Source: Zonotrichia leucophrys gambelii (Eukaryota > Chordata > Aves > Passeriformes > Passerellidae). Taken from it: a stretch of 64,000 nt of DNA. The DNA is taken from positions 19,170,357 to 19,234,356 of the forward strand of contig NC_088178.1 of the NCBI RefSeq assembly GCF_028769735.1, read 5' to 3'. The position numbers were made by a program, and so were the translations under genes. Below, one piece after another: positions 53,882 to 64,000 of this stretch. The notes under the pieces were generated by a model, which had not been told where the DNA came from, ran no database searches, and saw only the letters and a program-made list of their open reading frames with translations. Positions within the stretch are counted from its first letter, which is position 1, and every line of letters starts with the position of its first letter.

Positions 53882-54051
53882 CTGAGGAGCCAGTTCTCCA
53901 GTAGTAATTATTTTGGCAATTAGGCTCCATTTTCTATTGCTGCTTGTGTTGTGGATTTTCTTCCTTAACAATTCACCAACTGATATGTAGTTAAATCCAT
54001 AACGTTCTGCTATTTTCAGACTCTGTGTCCCTTTACCACTTCCTGGACCAC
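53882..54051 (-). CDS. AK5: AK5 exon 4: kinase domain 1, P-loop and NMP-binding region, residues 139-195
   Basis: 170 bp, acceptor ATGCTAG, donor GTACAG, phase 1 to phase 0. It encodes GGPGSGKGTQ across the exon 3/4 junction, which is the Walker A P-loop with Lys145. YGFNYISVGELLRKKI follows (AMP-binding helix region with the conserved Gly-Glu-Leu-Leu-Arg), then SNRKWSLIAKIITTGELAPQ. All catalytic features expected of the first domain are intact. Human AK5 differs at only a few positions (YGFQYIS, KKIHS). The acceptor has only a modest pyrimidine tract. Confidence 0.98.
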
Positions 54052-57000
54052 CTAGCATGAATCATAGGCAAAATATTAAATTAAGCTTTCATCAGAAGTA
54101 CCCAGTCACAGCTGAAATCTTTGCTATTGGCACCAATTTTCCAAGCATTATTAGAGTAAATCTCACAGTGGCAAGACTTGTTACCAACCATGTGTCTCAT
54201 CTACTGGATCATAAACATAACAGTTCATAAAATGAAATTTAAAAAAAAAATACAAATCCACTTGCAAAATAAAACTAAGTCCTCTTTGAGGTTGACCTCA
54301 TTCTAAAGCCATTCCTGGAATGGAGCTTTTCTTGATCCACAGCAGAGGAGGAGACAAATGAACTATTCCCTTCTTAAGCTCTATGAATCCAGAGATAGAG
54401 CCAGATAGTCTGAAGTGCGCTCATGTCAGAAAGAATCATACTTGGTTAAATAAGCCAATTAAATCAATGAACTAATCATGAAATGGAACTAATAAAATCT
54501 GCTCCTAAATATGCTTACAAAAGATTCTGAGGTTTCCTTATTTTAAAATAAAAAAAAATTAAATAATCATCTGAGATGTTTCCATAGTGATTTGGTATAA
54601 GGACTCTTATTGAACCATACAATACCAGCTTTTGGTATTGATGCTTGAAGCATCTGACAGAGAAGAAATTAGGTTCAGCTGGCTAGACAACTTGAAGAAT
54701 AAAGAGACCCTTGAATATATGCAGCCCAGGCTAGAAGGGAATCAAAATCACTGAAAACAGCTACATTACATAGCAGGGAAAGCTGCAGGGAAGGTAAGCT
54801 GGACAGCAGCAGCAAGAATGCATGTAAAACAATCAGAATATGTCTGAACTAAAAGGACATGTTATGATGTGATAAGCAGAAAATCTGGAACTCAATATTT
54901 AAAACTAAGAAATTGTTTTTATAAAAATAAATATTTATGTGTAGAAAAATGTATTGTACTGAAGAGTATAACAAAGCAAACCAAAACCAAATGTTTTGAT
55001 AATAATACCAATCCTAAGTAGCTATAGTTTGGGGGATTCTTTTGAGAACACTGAATTTTATTTCAACAGAAAAAGAATCGAGATTTATTAAAAATATACA
55101 CTTTTTATTAATTTAAAAAATACAGCAATGAAATGAAAGAAATGTGAATCCACTGAGCTTCTTGTTAGTAACTATGTAACTCTTTTTATATTATCTGTAA
55201 TATTCCCATAAATAGCTTTTAAGCATTTTTATAACCAATACAGTTCTGGCTGCAGGATAAGCTTTACAGCATTTGTACACGTATGCTTAGGGCACTCTCT
55301 GTAACCAGGCTCCAAGCTGCACCCCAATATCACTGTCACACAACTTTCAGTGTCACCAGCAGTCACTTGGAGCTCTCTGTGCCCCAGGGCTGTGATGCTG
55401 ATGCTGCACCTGCCCTTTGGAACAAAGACCAGGAGCCATTTCAAGAGTGCACAGAGAATTGTGCCTTTTGCTATCATGTGCCCGTACCCTGCCCACGGTT
55501 TAGTTATGTCCCTGGGGAGAAAAAACGGTTTTATCATTATCCAATTAGTTTAAATAATGTTTCTACAAGCACTTATCTGTAACATCCAACTAGACAGCAC
55601 AGCTACAGACGTTCATAAAACACACATGTAAAAAAATGAAAGAAAAACTATAGCTTATATAGTAAGATCACAACTGAAAAACCTTTTCTCTCATTCAGTT
55701 CACTTGGTGTTTCTGTTGTAAAAAGACATAAGTTTCACTCTTCTTTCAGCAGATTACAGCTACTTAGGCTCTACAGCTATTCTTCCATTTCAGTAATTCC
55801 AGGTGATCTAGATGGGTTTAGTTTTTCAGCTTGGACTCTCTCCTTCATGGACAGCTTAGCTATCTATCCTCTTAGAATAAAGAATGTTCTCCTTCTGTAG
55901 GTACACAAGCATCTGATACAGTAGGAATCATCTTGTCCACTGAAGTGGCTATAAAGCACTTCTGCTCCAGTTCCCCCTGCTCCCTTTCATGCTCAGCCTT
56001 CCCCATGAAAAATGCATTTCACTGAACCTTACAAGTTTGAAACAGACATATTGCACCCAGCAACAATAAAAATGCAAAGCATAGGTAATGTGCAGAAAAT
56101 TAAAAACTGGAAGCAAGGAAAATAGTGCTCGTGTTCCAACACAGATACAAAAGGTGGCAGAAAACCAGAACTGATACCTGATAAAACATCAGTCTGTGAT
56201 AGTACAAAATAGCTAAAAAAAAAAAACATGTTTGAAACAAGTAGACTTCACACTTCTGTTAGGGAGAGCTTTGCTTTGCCAGTAAAGAGAAACCAAAAAA
56301 CAAAACAAAACAAAAAAAAAAAGTGTAGCTCAGCACTTCTGTTCTTTCAATCTGAATTGCAATCAGAAAATAGCTAATAAAGTGTTTGGTTTAATATTCA
56401 TAAACTTCCAACACATTTGTTTCTATCAATCCAAACACATCCCAAACACATAATCCAAATCAATCCAAACATATAATATCAAGATGCTATTATCTGTTTA
56501 CAATCTGAGGGGAAACATTCAGGTAACAAAATAAGGGAAAAGTGATAGGACAAAATTACTTCCCACAGCAGATCACAATTTATCATACCATGTATCTATT
56601 CCTGACTCTTTGATAAATCACACTGACAAACTGTTCACAAGAAAGAAAAAATCAAATCCCTTTCATTTTTTGTTCTTTTAACTTATTCTGAGGTAGATTA
56701 CTCAAGGAAAGTATGATTATTTTACATATTTTGAGAAGATGTCTAGACTAGGGAACACTTGTTGCATCTAAAATTATGTTTCCTAAAAGGTTTCAAGTAA
56801 AGATTTGTGTGCCCAAAAAGTGTTATTAAAGCAATTGTTTTAATCGAATTTTGTTCATTATTTCAATTTTGCATATATTGTTGCAAATTCAGAATTAATT
56901 CAACTAAGAATAAAATTTCTGAAAATATTTTTTCTTTTAAAATCTGACTGTGGACTAGATTTAACAAATCAATAGGCAGCTGCCTGCTGACAGCACTTTA

Positions 57001-59527
57001 TTTGATCTAGCCCTGACACTTTGATCTCAAAAGGAAGGTGTATTCTTTTAATATTAAGTAATATATTGAAGAAAGTGCAGCTTAAAAACATACTCAACTA
57101 AGGTGCCAATGACACCAGATAATTAATATTTTAAGATCTCTGAATTCAAGCTATACTAACAGTACAAATTTGTTTCTTAAAAGTATATTAGGAAGCAGAT
57201 TTTTAAATACAATCTCATTTACTAGTGTTATAATGCCTTAGAAACTTAATTTTTGCATTGATTCAGATGAGTGCCCTCCTGGCTGGTTCCATCTGATTTT
57301 TCTGAAATCCAGTCATGTGCTCACTATGTAGCTTTATAGCTTTATCTTTCACCAGAGGTTTCTTCTGCAAACCCAGAAAAAGAACAAAGTGCCCACCTTT
57401 ATAAGTGAGTTCTCTTCAGCCCTGGAGCTACCTGGTTCATTATAAGGATGACAGATATCTCATAAAGCAAAGAAGTTGTAAAAACCTTTATGGAAGCATT
57501 AAAAAGATCTTGAGCTAACGCATTAATAAAGAAAAGTTCACCGAATATGCGAAGCAGAAGACAGGTGTTTAACTTCATTTCTGTCCCTGACAGTGACTGG
57601 GACCAGCACCACCTGAGCAAGGCAGGATGATCAGTTATCTCTAATTAGACAGAAATACATTATTTCACTGATTTTTTTTTTTGTTGGCATTAGATGCAAA
57701 CTCAAAATATGCAACACATTTTTTGTGTCCAATATCTCTTGAAATGAACGGTATAATTTTTTTTTCTCTTTTATTCAGTTACTTTTTCCAACATGTGTTT
57801 TTATGTGCTTTCTCAATAGAAAGTTGAATTTGGGAGACATTGTCTTGATACTGTACAAAAATGGACAACAGCTGCTAAGCTACATAGAGTATTGTGTTTC
57901 TATCAGATCACACTGTAATAGATTCAGAGAAACTCAGTGGGAATATAAACCTGAAATAGCCTTTGTGGAATGTTTACAACGTTCCCTATATAAATGGGAG
58001 AAAAGAAAAGCTCTGTAAAATCCATGGTCTGTTCACTGCATGCTGGTGTTCAAGGATTTCACTTCAAATACACCCGTACTCAGTTCCAGAGGTGAAAGCC
58101 AATCTCTCTTTATCTCACTTAAATCAAACCTTCATTCATCACTCTCCTGCAATTGAGCTACATAGATTTCAATGCATTAAGAGCCTTCTGTGGTCGCTGA
58201 AAAGGAGCCAGTTATTCTCCTTTATGAAAAGGAAATGTAGCTAATTAATTAAGATGAAAGAAAGGTATGTGTTATTTCTCCACCTAATTGCAATCTTCAC
58301 ATTTTGGCAATACATCGAGAGATTTTCATATGGAAATCTATAAACGTGAAACAAAAGATTAGGAAAATTCAAATGCCTTGAGCAATTGCTTTGGCATACC
58401 ACAGATACTTAAAAAAATGCCTGGTCTTCTGTTTCCAATCTATTCCAGTATCTTGTTTCTGAGAGCTGCTGGATGCAGAGCCTAGAGGACATGCTGTTCC
58501 TAGAGTTTCCATTCTGTAGTACAGAGAAGACATTTCTGTTCCCTTTTATTACACTACATATATTTTCTGTTATGGAAGCAGTACCTCTCTTTATTATGAA
58601 TAAAGCTTTATACACTAAAAATGTAGTTCTCCATCATCAGGCACCTGTGCTGTAAGTCTTTAAGCCATCCAGAGAATCAGATAATTAGGCCTGGTGGTAA
58701 CATTTCTAAAGACAATCTTACCTAGCTGATAAGGAAACTGATGCAAAGAACTTAAATTCATGAACAGAAAAAAATATTGATTTACACTTAACCTGCAGCT
58801 ATTTTTTAATAACCTATGCTTGTCTGAGGCTGGAGAGTATGAGCTGCTTAGAAAGAACACTAAACAGCTCACAAGAGAGAACTCTAGGAGAGAGCACAAT
58901 TAACTAATGTGAACTGAGTGCTCGCTCTCTGTGAAGCTGGAACAGGATTCATTCGCCAAATGGGCCTGAGGATTAATTTACCAATGCAATGAACTAGCGA
59001 CAGTGTCACTCCAACTGGGCATACCAATCATTTGACAAGGGTCTAAGTATAGAGGACAACAGTTCTCTATCACCTTTTTGAGATGGCTTACACATTATTT
59101 TAAAATACCCCATTTTTTGCGATCAGCTTTGAGTATATCTGAGTGTTTTAGTTCAATCCCAAGCATGATTTGGAAGAACACTTTGTTTCACATGGTGCTG
59201 CTGCCTTGAAATGCATGAACCAGGTTTAGACAAGATGAAATCAAACTGGCAGATGTGCTCATAAGCAAATCATGAGCTCTCCAGCTGCTAAGAGGCATCC
59301 AGTTTACAGAGCACGAGTGCAGGTGCTTGCTGCAACCCCTAAAATCCTTACAGTGGGAATGCCATGTCCAGCACTAACAATTTCACACTCTCAATTGGCC
59401 TGCACCACTTGCTATGGCAGATGGAAAAAATGTATTGAAATTCATATAGGCATTCAATGTATTTGCAGTACAAATCAAAAGGCAAAGCAGAAGTGATAAA
59501 ATCTTGTCAAAATGACGGCCTTCATAC
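54052..59527 (-). other. AK5: AK5 intron 3
   Basis: A 5.5-kb intron, donor GTATGA, acceptor ATGCTAG. Mostly AT-rich. It holds an A-rich simple stretch near 56286-56321 (CAAAA units), an irregular AATCCAAACACAT repetition at about 56425-56475, and a more GC-balanced block at 55250-55520 of unknown origin with a 102-codon open frame on the minus strand that resembles nothing I know. Confidence 0.7.
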
Positions 59528-59695
59528 CTATGACAAGGATAATTTTTGGTCGAGGTCTTGCAGGGTCAAACACATCGTACTCTTCAATTAGCTCAGCAGT
59601 TTCAGAAAGGTCAGTGTCACTTTCTATGGAGAACTGTTGGATCGGAGGCAGCCGGTCGTAGCGTCGGTAGGGGAAGTTAGAGTTATCAGGCATCA
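59528..59695 (-). CDS. AK5: AK5 exon 3: pre-kinase linker and first beta strand, residues 83-139
   Basis: 168 bp, acceptor TTTACAG, donor GTATGA, phase 1 at both ends, so skipping it would keep frame while removing 56 residues. It encodes VMPDNSNFPYRRYDRLPPIQ, then an acidic stretch (SIESDTDLSETAELIEEYDV), then RPRPKIILVIG. KIILVIG is the first beta strand of adenylate kinase domain 1 and ends at the Gly139 codon split with exon 4. The match to human AK5 is very close (for example IQQF for IHQF). The SIESDTDLSE run contains plausible acidic-directed kinase sites, which is inference only. Confidence 0.97.
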
Positions 59696-60672
59696 CTGTA
59701 AAACAGTAAGATAAACTGGGAATTGCGGAAATAGGCAGAAAACTCAAAATCTGTTCTGTACACAGATTTAAATAAGTATCATACATAAAGTATAAACATC
59801 TCATAATTTTACATTGTGTTTGCTGTTGCTGTATTAAATATTTTTGACCTCGAAATAACCAATTGATTAAATCACAACCACCCAGAGTCAGTTTTCTCTG
59901 GTGTATGTTTTCAAGCACACCAGGTTTTCTATGAATATCTGCCCATAGCACCCAGAGTTCAGCAGGGGCCTCGGAGAAGAAAAGCTTTATATTGTGCAGA
60001 TAACCTCTACTATTAAGCAGGACTCTTGTAGTGATACATGTTGTACACAGAGATAGAGACAGTATTCTTGCTGATTATCTCCATGAAATGTTGGATGGCA
60101 AGGAAAAATAACTATGGCAACTGAAATAACAGCTAATTACTCTTTGTTAACATTAAAATAAAATAATTACAGGTATTTGTATGACATCTGCTTAGATTTT
60201 ATGAGATGCACTTTTTCTAAGAGTTTATAATTTATATTTTATTTAGTAAATTAGCATATGGCTCCAATGTAAATGTAGAAAAACATGCAATGTAACTGCA
60301 CTGAAGTTGGTGTGTATGTCATCCATAGGGACCAACTGAAAACACAAGCCAAGTTCACTGTGTCATATCTGCCCCATCTTTGCAAATGTTTTCAGTAGGA
60401 TACAAGAAATCCCTCCACTGATGTGTTAAACATTTACTCAGCAAACATCCATCATTTGGCTGGAATATGATCACAATTTCCTCTCCTGCCTAGCATCCAT
60501 TACGGCAGGAGAAAAACAAGTGCCAAAAAGCAAGGAAACAGAATTCTTGACTCCTTTGCCTACAGATAATCAGAATGAGACATAATCTATAGAACTATAA
60601 AATAATTCAGTTGTGGATGTAAAACCATACACAGTTGAAGAAATAAAATAATTTTAAAATTTAATACATTAC
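59696..60672 (-). other. AK5: AK5 intron 2
   Basis: A 977-bp intron with donor GTAATG and acceptor TTTACAG. AT-rich, with no recognised repeats or exons. Confidence 0.85.
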
Positions 60673-60859
60673 CATTCCTGAAAAACGACCTTCGGGACTG
60701 TCCTCCATTGAGTGGAGGCAGAGTCTTCTTTTCTGGGCTGACAAAAGTGTCCCATTTTACTTTTTCTGGCCCTCCAAGCTCTTTTACTTTCTGCAAACAG
60801 CTTTCCAAATATTCAATTGGGTCATCAGGTTTGTAACACATTAATCCATTCAACAGACT
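60673..60859 (-). CDS. AK5: AK5 exon 2: RIIa-like docking segment, residues 21-83
   Basis: 187 bp, acceptor TTTCAG, donor GTAATG, from phase 0 to phase 1. The translation starts SLLNGLMCYKPDDPIEYLES and runs on to LPPLNGGQSRRSFFRN, close to human AK5. With exon 1 it forms a helix pair of the RIIa/Dpy-30 docking type: IPQLFESLLNGLM, then KPDDPIEYLE. This fold is known from PKA regulatory subunits and several adenylate kinases and probably mediates dimerisation or anchoring. Met27 is conserved and matches the start of the shorter human isoform that lacks the first 26 residues, so a transcript skipping exon 1 could still be translated. The Arg/Ser-rich end (QSRRSF) leads into the flexible region before the kinase domain. 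Confidence 0.96.
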
Positions 60860-62209
60860 CTGAAATGTAAGATCAGAAATACAGACTGTAATGATAGACG
60901 CCAGGGAAAACCAAGCACCTTTACTTTGTCTTTTACTTTGCACACAGAAACACCACATCCCTTCATATTCAGACTCTCTATTGCAATTCAATGCATAAAA
61001 GCGAGGCCTGCAAAAAATCAAATTATTTTGGTTTGCCAATGTCATAAAAATTACTAGGAAAGGAAGCTCATGGCTATGTCTTTATAGTGTCTGTTTGCAC
61101 TAAAATAAAACCCGAAAATACCAAAAAATCCCTCTACATTTTTCTTAGAACTGTCACTGCCAAGTATACGCAGAGCGATGTGCAAGCAAGAGAGCCCCAA
61201 AATTTACACATCCTTTGTAGTCTTTGACAGCACTAAAATGTATTTTTTCCTAAAGACCACTGCACCCACAAGTATCTCATCCACATTCTTGTCAATACTT
61301 TCACAAGCAATGAAAAGAGGATTTTAAAAAATCATGAGAAATACTCAAGTATCACCTTGATCAGTATCCGGAAAAATACCCCACAACCCCAAAATTCATA
61401 GGTGCTTTCTGATTTTATTGATCACAGATTTCAAGCCATTAGCAATCTCCTTTCTACAGTATTAATTGTTCACTCATCGTACTCATGAGCATTGTGGGGG
61501 GTGTGAAAGAAAGACTGCCAGGCCCTCTTCTGACACATCTCCTTGACAAAGTGATACATAAGTCATCATCTCACCTCTCCTCGAGACTGCTGCATCCAAC
61601 CTTCCCTTAACAATGCATGCCTTTCAGGATGATTTCTGTTCTTTTTGCTTTTCCTAATTTTTGTGTGAATAAACTTGAGGGTCATAGTTGGTATTAATAG
61701 TAAACATAAATAGCTCCAATTCAGGATTTGATCAGTTGCTATCTACAGTTCATACAGTAATTGTTATTTACACACATTTGAGCTTATAAAATAAGATAGA
61801 ATTTCTATGTATCCTTGCCCTTACTACAGTACTTAACTGATCACAGCAACTAACAGTGTATTTTTGCAGAAGGCATGCACCAATTTTTAAAAATCAGTAG
61901 CTCAAGCTTTGAGCTTGAACAGAAAACCAGTTTTGTCTGCATCTGTTGTTAAACCATTCTCATTCTGTGTAATTAAAACATTAGCATTGGCCGTGTCCTG
62001 CAATTTTCAAAATATATAGAAAGACGTCTAGCTTCAGCACAGGCAAGGGAAAATACATATGTGTGTATGTTATATACAGATAACAGGATGTCTGATCCGG
62101 GAGGGAAAAAAATCCACATTGCACAGAGAAGTAATTATCAGCCATTAGCAGCAGGTAACTTGTGGGGAGCCAAACAACACCTCACTAAACATTTGCGGCT
62201 CTTTTGTTC
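60860..62209 (-). other. AK5: AK5 intron 1, AT-rich part
   Basis: Intron 1 runs from 62542 to 60860. Its first 0.3 kb lie in the CpG island and the remainder is ordinary AT-rich sequence. No repeat family or second exon was recognised. The purine/T-rich stretch before the acceptor (minus strand ATTTCTGATCTTACATTTCAG) is the only functional element I can point to. Confidence 0.7.
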
Positions 62210-63045
62210 CCCCCGACCGATGAAAGATGCCTCTCGCCCGCATTCCAAGGCGCTCCTTTGCCCTGCGGACGCCCAAGTTCGCTGCCCGCCGGCGGCGGAG
62301 GGAGGCGGCGGCCGCGGCGGGCGGAGGGGCGCGGCCGCGGGGGCTCCGCGGGGGGCGGCGGGCAGCGCTGCCCCGGCCCCGGCCCCGCGCCCACCCGGCC
62401 CGGGCTGCGCTCCCCGCGCAGGCTGCGCCAGCCTCGGGCTGCTCCGTCCTTCCAGCCACCTTCAGCCCTGCCCGCCGCGGGGTCCCAGCGCGGAGCATCC
62501 CCCGACGGGGCGGAAAACGCCTCCCCCCTGCGCCTCGCCTACCTCGAAAAGCTGCGGGATCTCCCTGCGGGCCAGATACTCCTTCGCCTCGCCGGCGCTC
62601 ATTCCGCCACGGGGCGGGTGGGCAGCCCGAGCCCCGCGCTGGGCTCGGCGCGGCGATGCAATGCGGGAGCCTCGGCGAGGCTTCCGCGGGCGGAGGGAGG
62701 CAGGAGGGAGGCAGCCGCCCGCCTCCCGTGCCCGCTGCTCGCAGGGAGCGAGAGAGAGCACGTTTTCCCCCGGCGGGGAGCGAGAGCGTGCGCAGGCTGC
62801 CGGGGAAAGTTTCGGGGGGTGCCCGCGGCGAGGCGCCGAGCGGAGGCGGCGGGGGGCTGTGCCTGGCGCCGAGCCGCGGGCAGGCTGCCCCGGCAGCGAG
62901 CGGACCCGCTCCGCCGGCTGCGCGGGGAGCGGCGGCGGCGAGGGCTGGGCACCGGGGAGCGCAGGGTGCTGGGAGCCGCCCGCTGTAACGCGGTCCCTGC
63001 CCTTGGCACGGTGTTCGGGCGGCTCGAGGAGCGAGACGTTTCATA
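62210..63045. promoter_or_regulatory. AK5: CpG island with AK5 promoter, 5' UTR, exon 1 and start of intron 1
   Basis: About 0.8 kb of very GC-rich, CpG-dense sequence with sharp transitions to AT-rich DNA on both sides. It contains the AK5 start codon (62602), so transcription toward lower coordinates should begin somewhere between about 62.65 and 63.04 kb. I see no TATA box; the layout fits a dispersed CpG-island promoter. A possible NRF1-type site (GCGTGCGCAG) lies at 62786-62795, and there are GC boxes, for example within 62610-62618. The stretch 62290-62370, in intron 1, is strongly G-rich on the plus (template) strand. The exact transcription start cannot be read from sequence. Confidence 0.85.
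62543..62602 (-). CDS. AK5: AK5 exon 1 (coding part): N-terminus, residues 1-20
   Basis: Sixty coding bases reading MSAGEAKEYLARREIPQLFE, which aligns with the human N-terminus from residue 5 onward (AKEYLARREIPQLFE). The first ATG in this frame is at 62602. The frame stays open upstream, but the only candidate there is a GTG at 62761, so I chose the ATG, which has G at -3. The exon ends in GAG with donor GTAGGC, phase 0. This segment is the first half of a RIIa-like dimerisation/docking fold that continues in exon 2. The exon sits inside a CpG island. The non-coding part of exon 1 cannot be bounded from sequence alone. Confidence 0.95.
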
Positions 63046-63129
63046 CACTTTGGGCTGGCAAAAAGCCACGAACTGCGATCAGTCATGAGCATCTGTGATC
63101 GGCGAGTCACAGGAAGAGATCTGAAATGA

Positions 63130-63650
63130 TCTCTGGTCTAGCCTTCTGCTCAAGGCAAGGACAGCTTTGAGGTCAGACCAGGTTGCCCAGGGCTTTATTC
63201 AATCTCATCTTGCAAAACCTTCCAAGGGTGGCAACTGCAGAGCCTTTCTGGACAACCCATGCTTGTCTGGCCTCGACATGAAGAAGGGTTTTCTCCTATT
63301 CAATTATCACCTCCCATGTCTCATTTTGTTCCTTGCCCACCATTGTGAAGACCCCGGCTCCACTTTCATGATGGTCTCCTGTCCAGCCTTGGAGAGCTGC
63401 TATTATGTACCTCTAAGCCTGCCACAAGGCTGAACAAGTCCAGCTCCCTCTGCTCGTCTTCAAGAACAAACGCTCTCCCTCCCTTAACCATCTTTGTGGC
63501 TGTCCACTCAACTCAGAATCATAGAAAATATTAAGTCCAACTTGTGAGTGAATGGCCTGTACAGGGATCAAATTCACTCCAGTTTGTTAACATCTCTCTT
63601 CTACTGGGGAGCCCAAAACCAGGTGCATCATTCTAGATGTACTCTGGGAA
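63130..63650 (-). mobile_element. CR1 LINE fragment, reverse orientation
   Basis: Reads as the reverse complement of a CR1 3' region. Recognisable blocks include the GGTTGCCCAGGGC-type piece near 63181, the GAAGAAGGGTTTTCTCCTATT stretch near 63280, GGCTGAACAAGTCCAGCTCC near 63430 and CTACTGGGGAGCCCAAAACC near 63602. It is diverged and 5'-truncated, as usual for CR1. It lies less than 150 bp from the CpG island, upstream of AK5, and is interrupted by the SINE-like piece at 63515-63575. Confidence 0.85.
63515..63575 (-). mobile_element. SINE-like insertion: CR1-type tail plus tRNA-Ile 3' portion
   Basis: A 61-bp piece interrupts the CR1 text between ...GTCCACTCAACTC and ACTCCAGTTTG..., with ACTC on both sides. 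It begins AGAATCATAGAA, a typical CR1 3' terminal motif in reverse. It ends at 63553-63575 with a 23-base stretch that, on the minus strand, reads like the T-arm and acceptor end of tRNA-Ile (TTTGATCCCTGTACAGGCCA), with about five differences from the functional sequence. That is the composition of tRNA-Ile-derived, CR1-mobilised SINEs described in passerine birds. The 5' part is truncated. It is not a functional tRNA. Confidence 0.55.
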
Positions 63651-64000
63651 GTGTTAAGTAGGGGGTAGCTTTTGTGGTAACTCTGTGGCACACTGGAAGT
63701 CTGAGTAGAGTATTTAGGTTGCTGAAGTGTACTATATCAAGTCTGATTTTCCAAATAGTTTTAAACTTTATTATCTTTTCTAACAGAATATCCTTGTATT
63801 TTTGCTGAGGCACACCCTAACACAAATAGATTACATAACTGTAAGCTTATAAACAACACTGAACGACTGCTTTCTGTATGTACATCCCTATTTTTCAGAC
63901 AGATAGGAAAATAGATAGGTCTTCTCCAGTGTCTTTTAAAGAAGCTTCTCCCCATTGCATATGATTTGTGGATCAATATCAGTTTGACAAGCTTCTCCCT
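63651..64000. other. Upstream flank without recognised features
   Basis: AT-rich sequence beyond the CR1. No coding exon, CpG cluster or repeat family was recognised. In mammals PIGK lies upstream of AK5 in the opposite orientation, but nothing of it is visible here. Confidence 0.5.

Larger units (their letters stand above)
2253..62602 (-). other. AK5: AK5 transcription unit, exons 1-10 (5' part of gene)
   Basis: Span of the gene inside the window, from start codon to the last recognisable exon. AK5 is a vertebrate adenylate kinase with two catalytic domains, mainly expressed in brain, that moves phosphate between ATP (or other NTPs) and AMP/dAMP. Ten exons join without frameshift or stop to 382 codons plus one base; the human protein has 562 residues, so about a third is missing to the left. 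All nine complete introns are GT-AG. Their approximate lengths from intron 1 to intron 9 are 1.68, 0.98, 5.48, 0.12, 10.7, 19.5, 6.1, 13.5 and 1.1 kb. Identification rests on my recollection of the human protein, matched exon by exon. The match is near-identical in the first kinase domain and looser in the linker. No other gene was recognised on either strand. Confidence 0.97.

Noticed and set aside
55229..55582. Open frames on both strands of intron 3
   Set aside because: No recognisable domain, no convincing splice sites and no match to AK5; reported only as an unidentified block.
62061..63110. Long open frames on both strands (up to 345 codons)
   Set aside because: They arise from low stop-codon frequency in the CpG island. 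Several overlap in all frames with low-complexity Gly/Ala/Arg/Pro translations; only the 20 codons of AK5 exon 1 have homology support.
63553..63575. tRNA-Ile gene
   Set aside because: Only the T-arm and acceptor end are present, with several mismatches; D-arm and anticodon arm are missing. Treated as a SINE remnant.
1..64000. CRISPR arrays, operons, phage or plasmid features
   Set aside because: No regularly spaced repeats, ribosome binding sites or dense coding; exon/intron structure and CR1 repeats show a bird nuclear genome.

Overview
This window looks like bird nuclear DNA. Intronic sequence is AT-rich, the interspersed repeats I recognise are CR1 LINE fragments, and there is one remnant resembling a tRNA-Ile-derived, CR1-tailed SINE of the kind known from passerines. 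Nothing points to a microbial or viral genome: no dense ORFs, operons, CRISPR arrays or prophage. Most long open frames are chance frames in GC-rich sequence or CR1 debris.

One gene accounts for the window: the 5' two-thirds of adenylate kinase 5 (AK5), on the minus strand. I rebuilt ten coding exons by matching translated pieces to the vertebrate AK5 protein and requiring GT-AG borders and compatible phases. They lie at 62602-62543, 60859-60673, 59695-59528, 54051-53882, 53762-53649, 42935-42744, 23241-23151, 17016-16940, 3439-3397 and 2297-2253. Together they give 1147 coding bases, or 382 codons plus one base, with no frameshift or internal stop. They encode an N-terminal RIIa-like docking segment, the whole first adenylate kinase domain (P-loop, DGFPR, short lid), an acidic linker, and the first strand of the second kinase domain. 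The second P-loop and the rest of that domain should lie to the left of base 1.

Layout from right to left along the gene: 63.05-64 kb is upstream flank, mostly an antisense-oriented CR1 with a nested SINE-like piece. 62.2-63.05 kb is a CpG island carrying the promoter, 5' UTR and exon 1. 59.5-60.9 kb holds exons 2-3. 53.6-54.1 kb holds exons 4-5, separated by only 119 bp. 42.7-42.9 kb holds exon 6, 23.2 kb exon 7, 17.0 kb exon 8 and 2.2-3.4 kb exons 9-10. The long introns between are AT-rich. CR1 fragments cluster at 0.8-16.4 kb and reappear at 43.8 kb and 63.1 kb; I recognised none from 16.4 to 43.8 kb.

I found no previously undescribed biological system. The most unusual items are a sharply bounded 60-bp inverted repeat (58/60 matches, arms 36006-36065 and 37322-37381) in intron 6, an in-frame two-exon linker cassette (exons 8 and 9), a 22-unit AAT microsatellite, and the nested SINE-like insertion upstream of the promoter.
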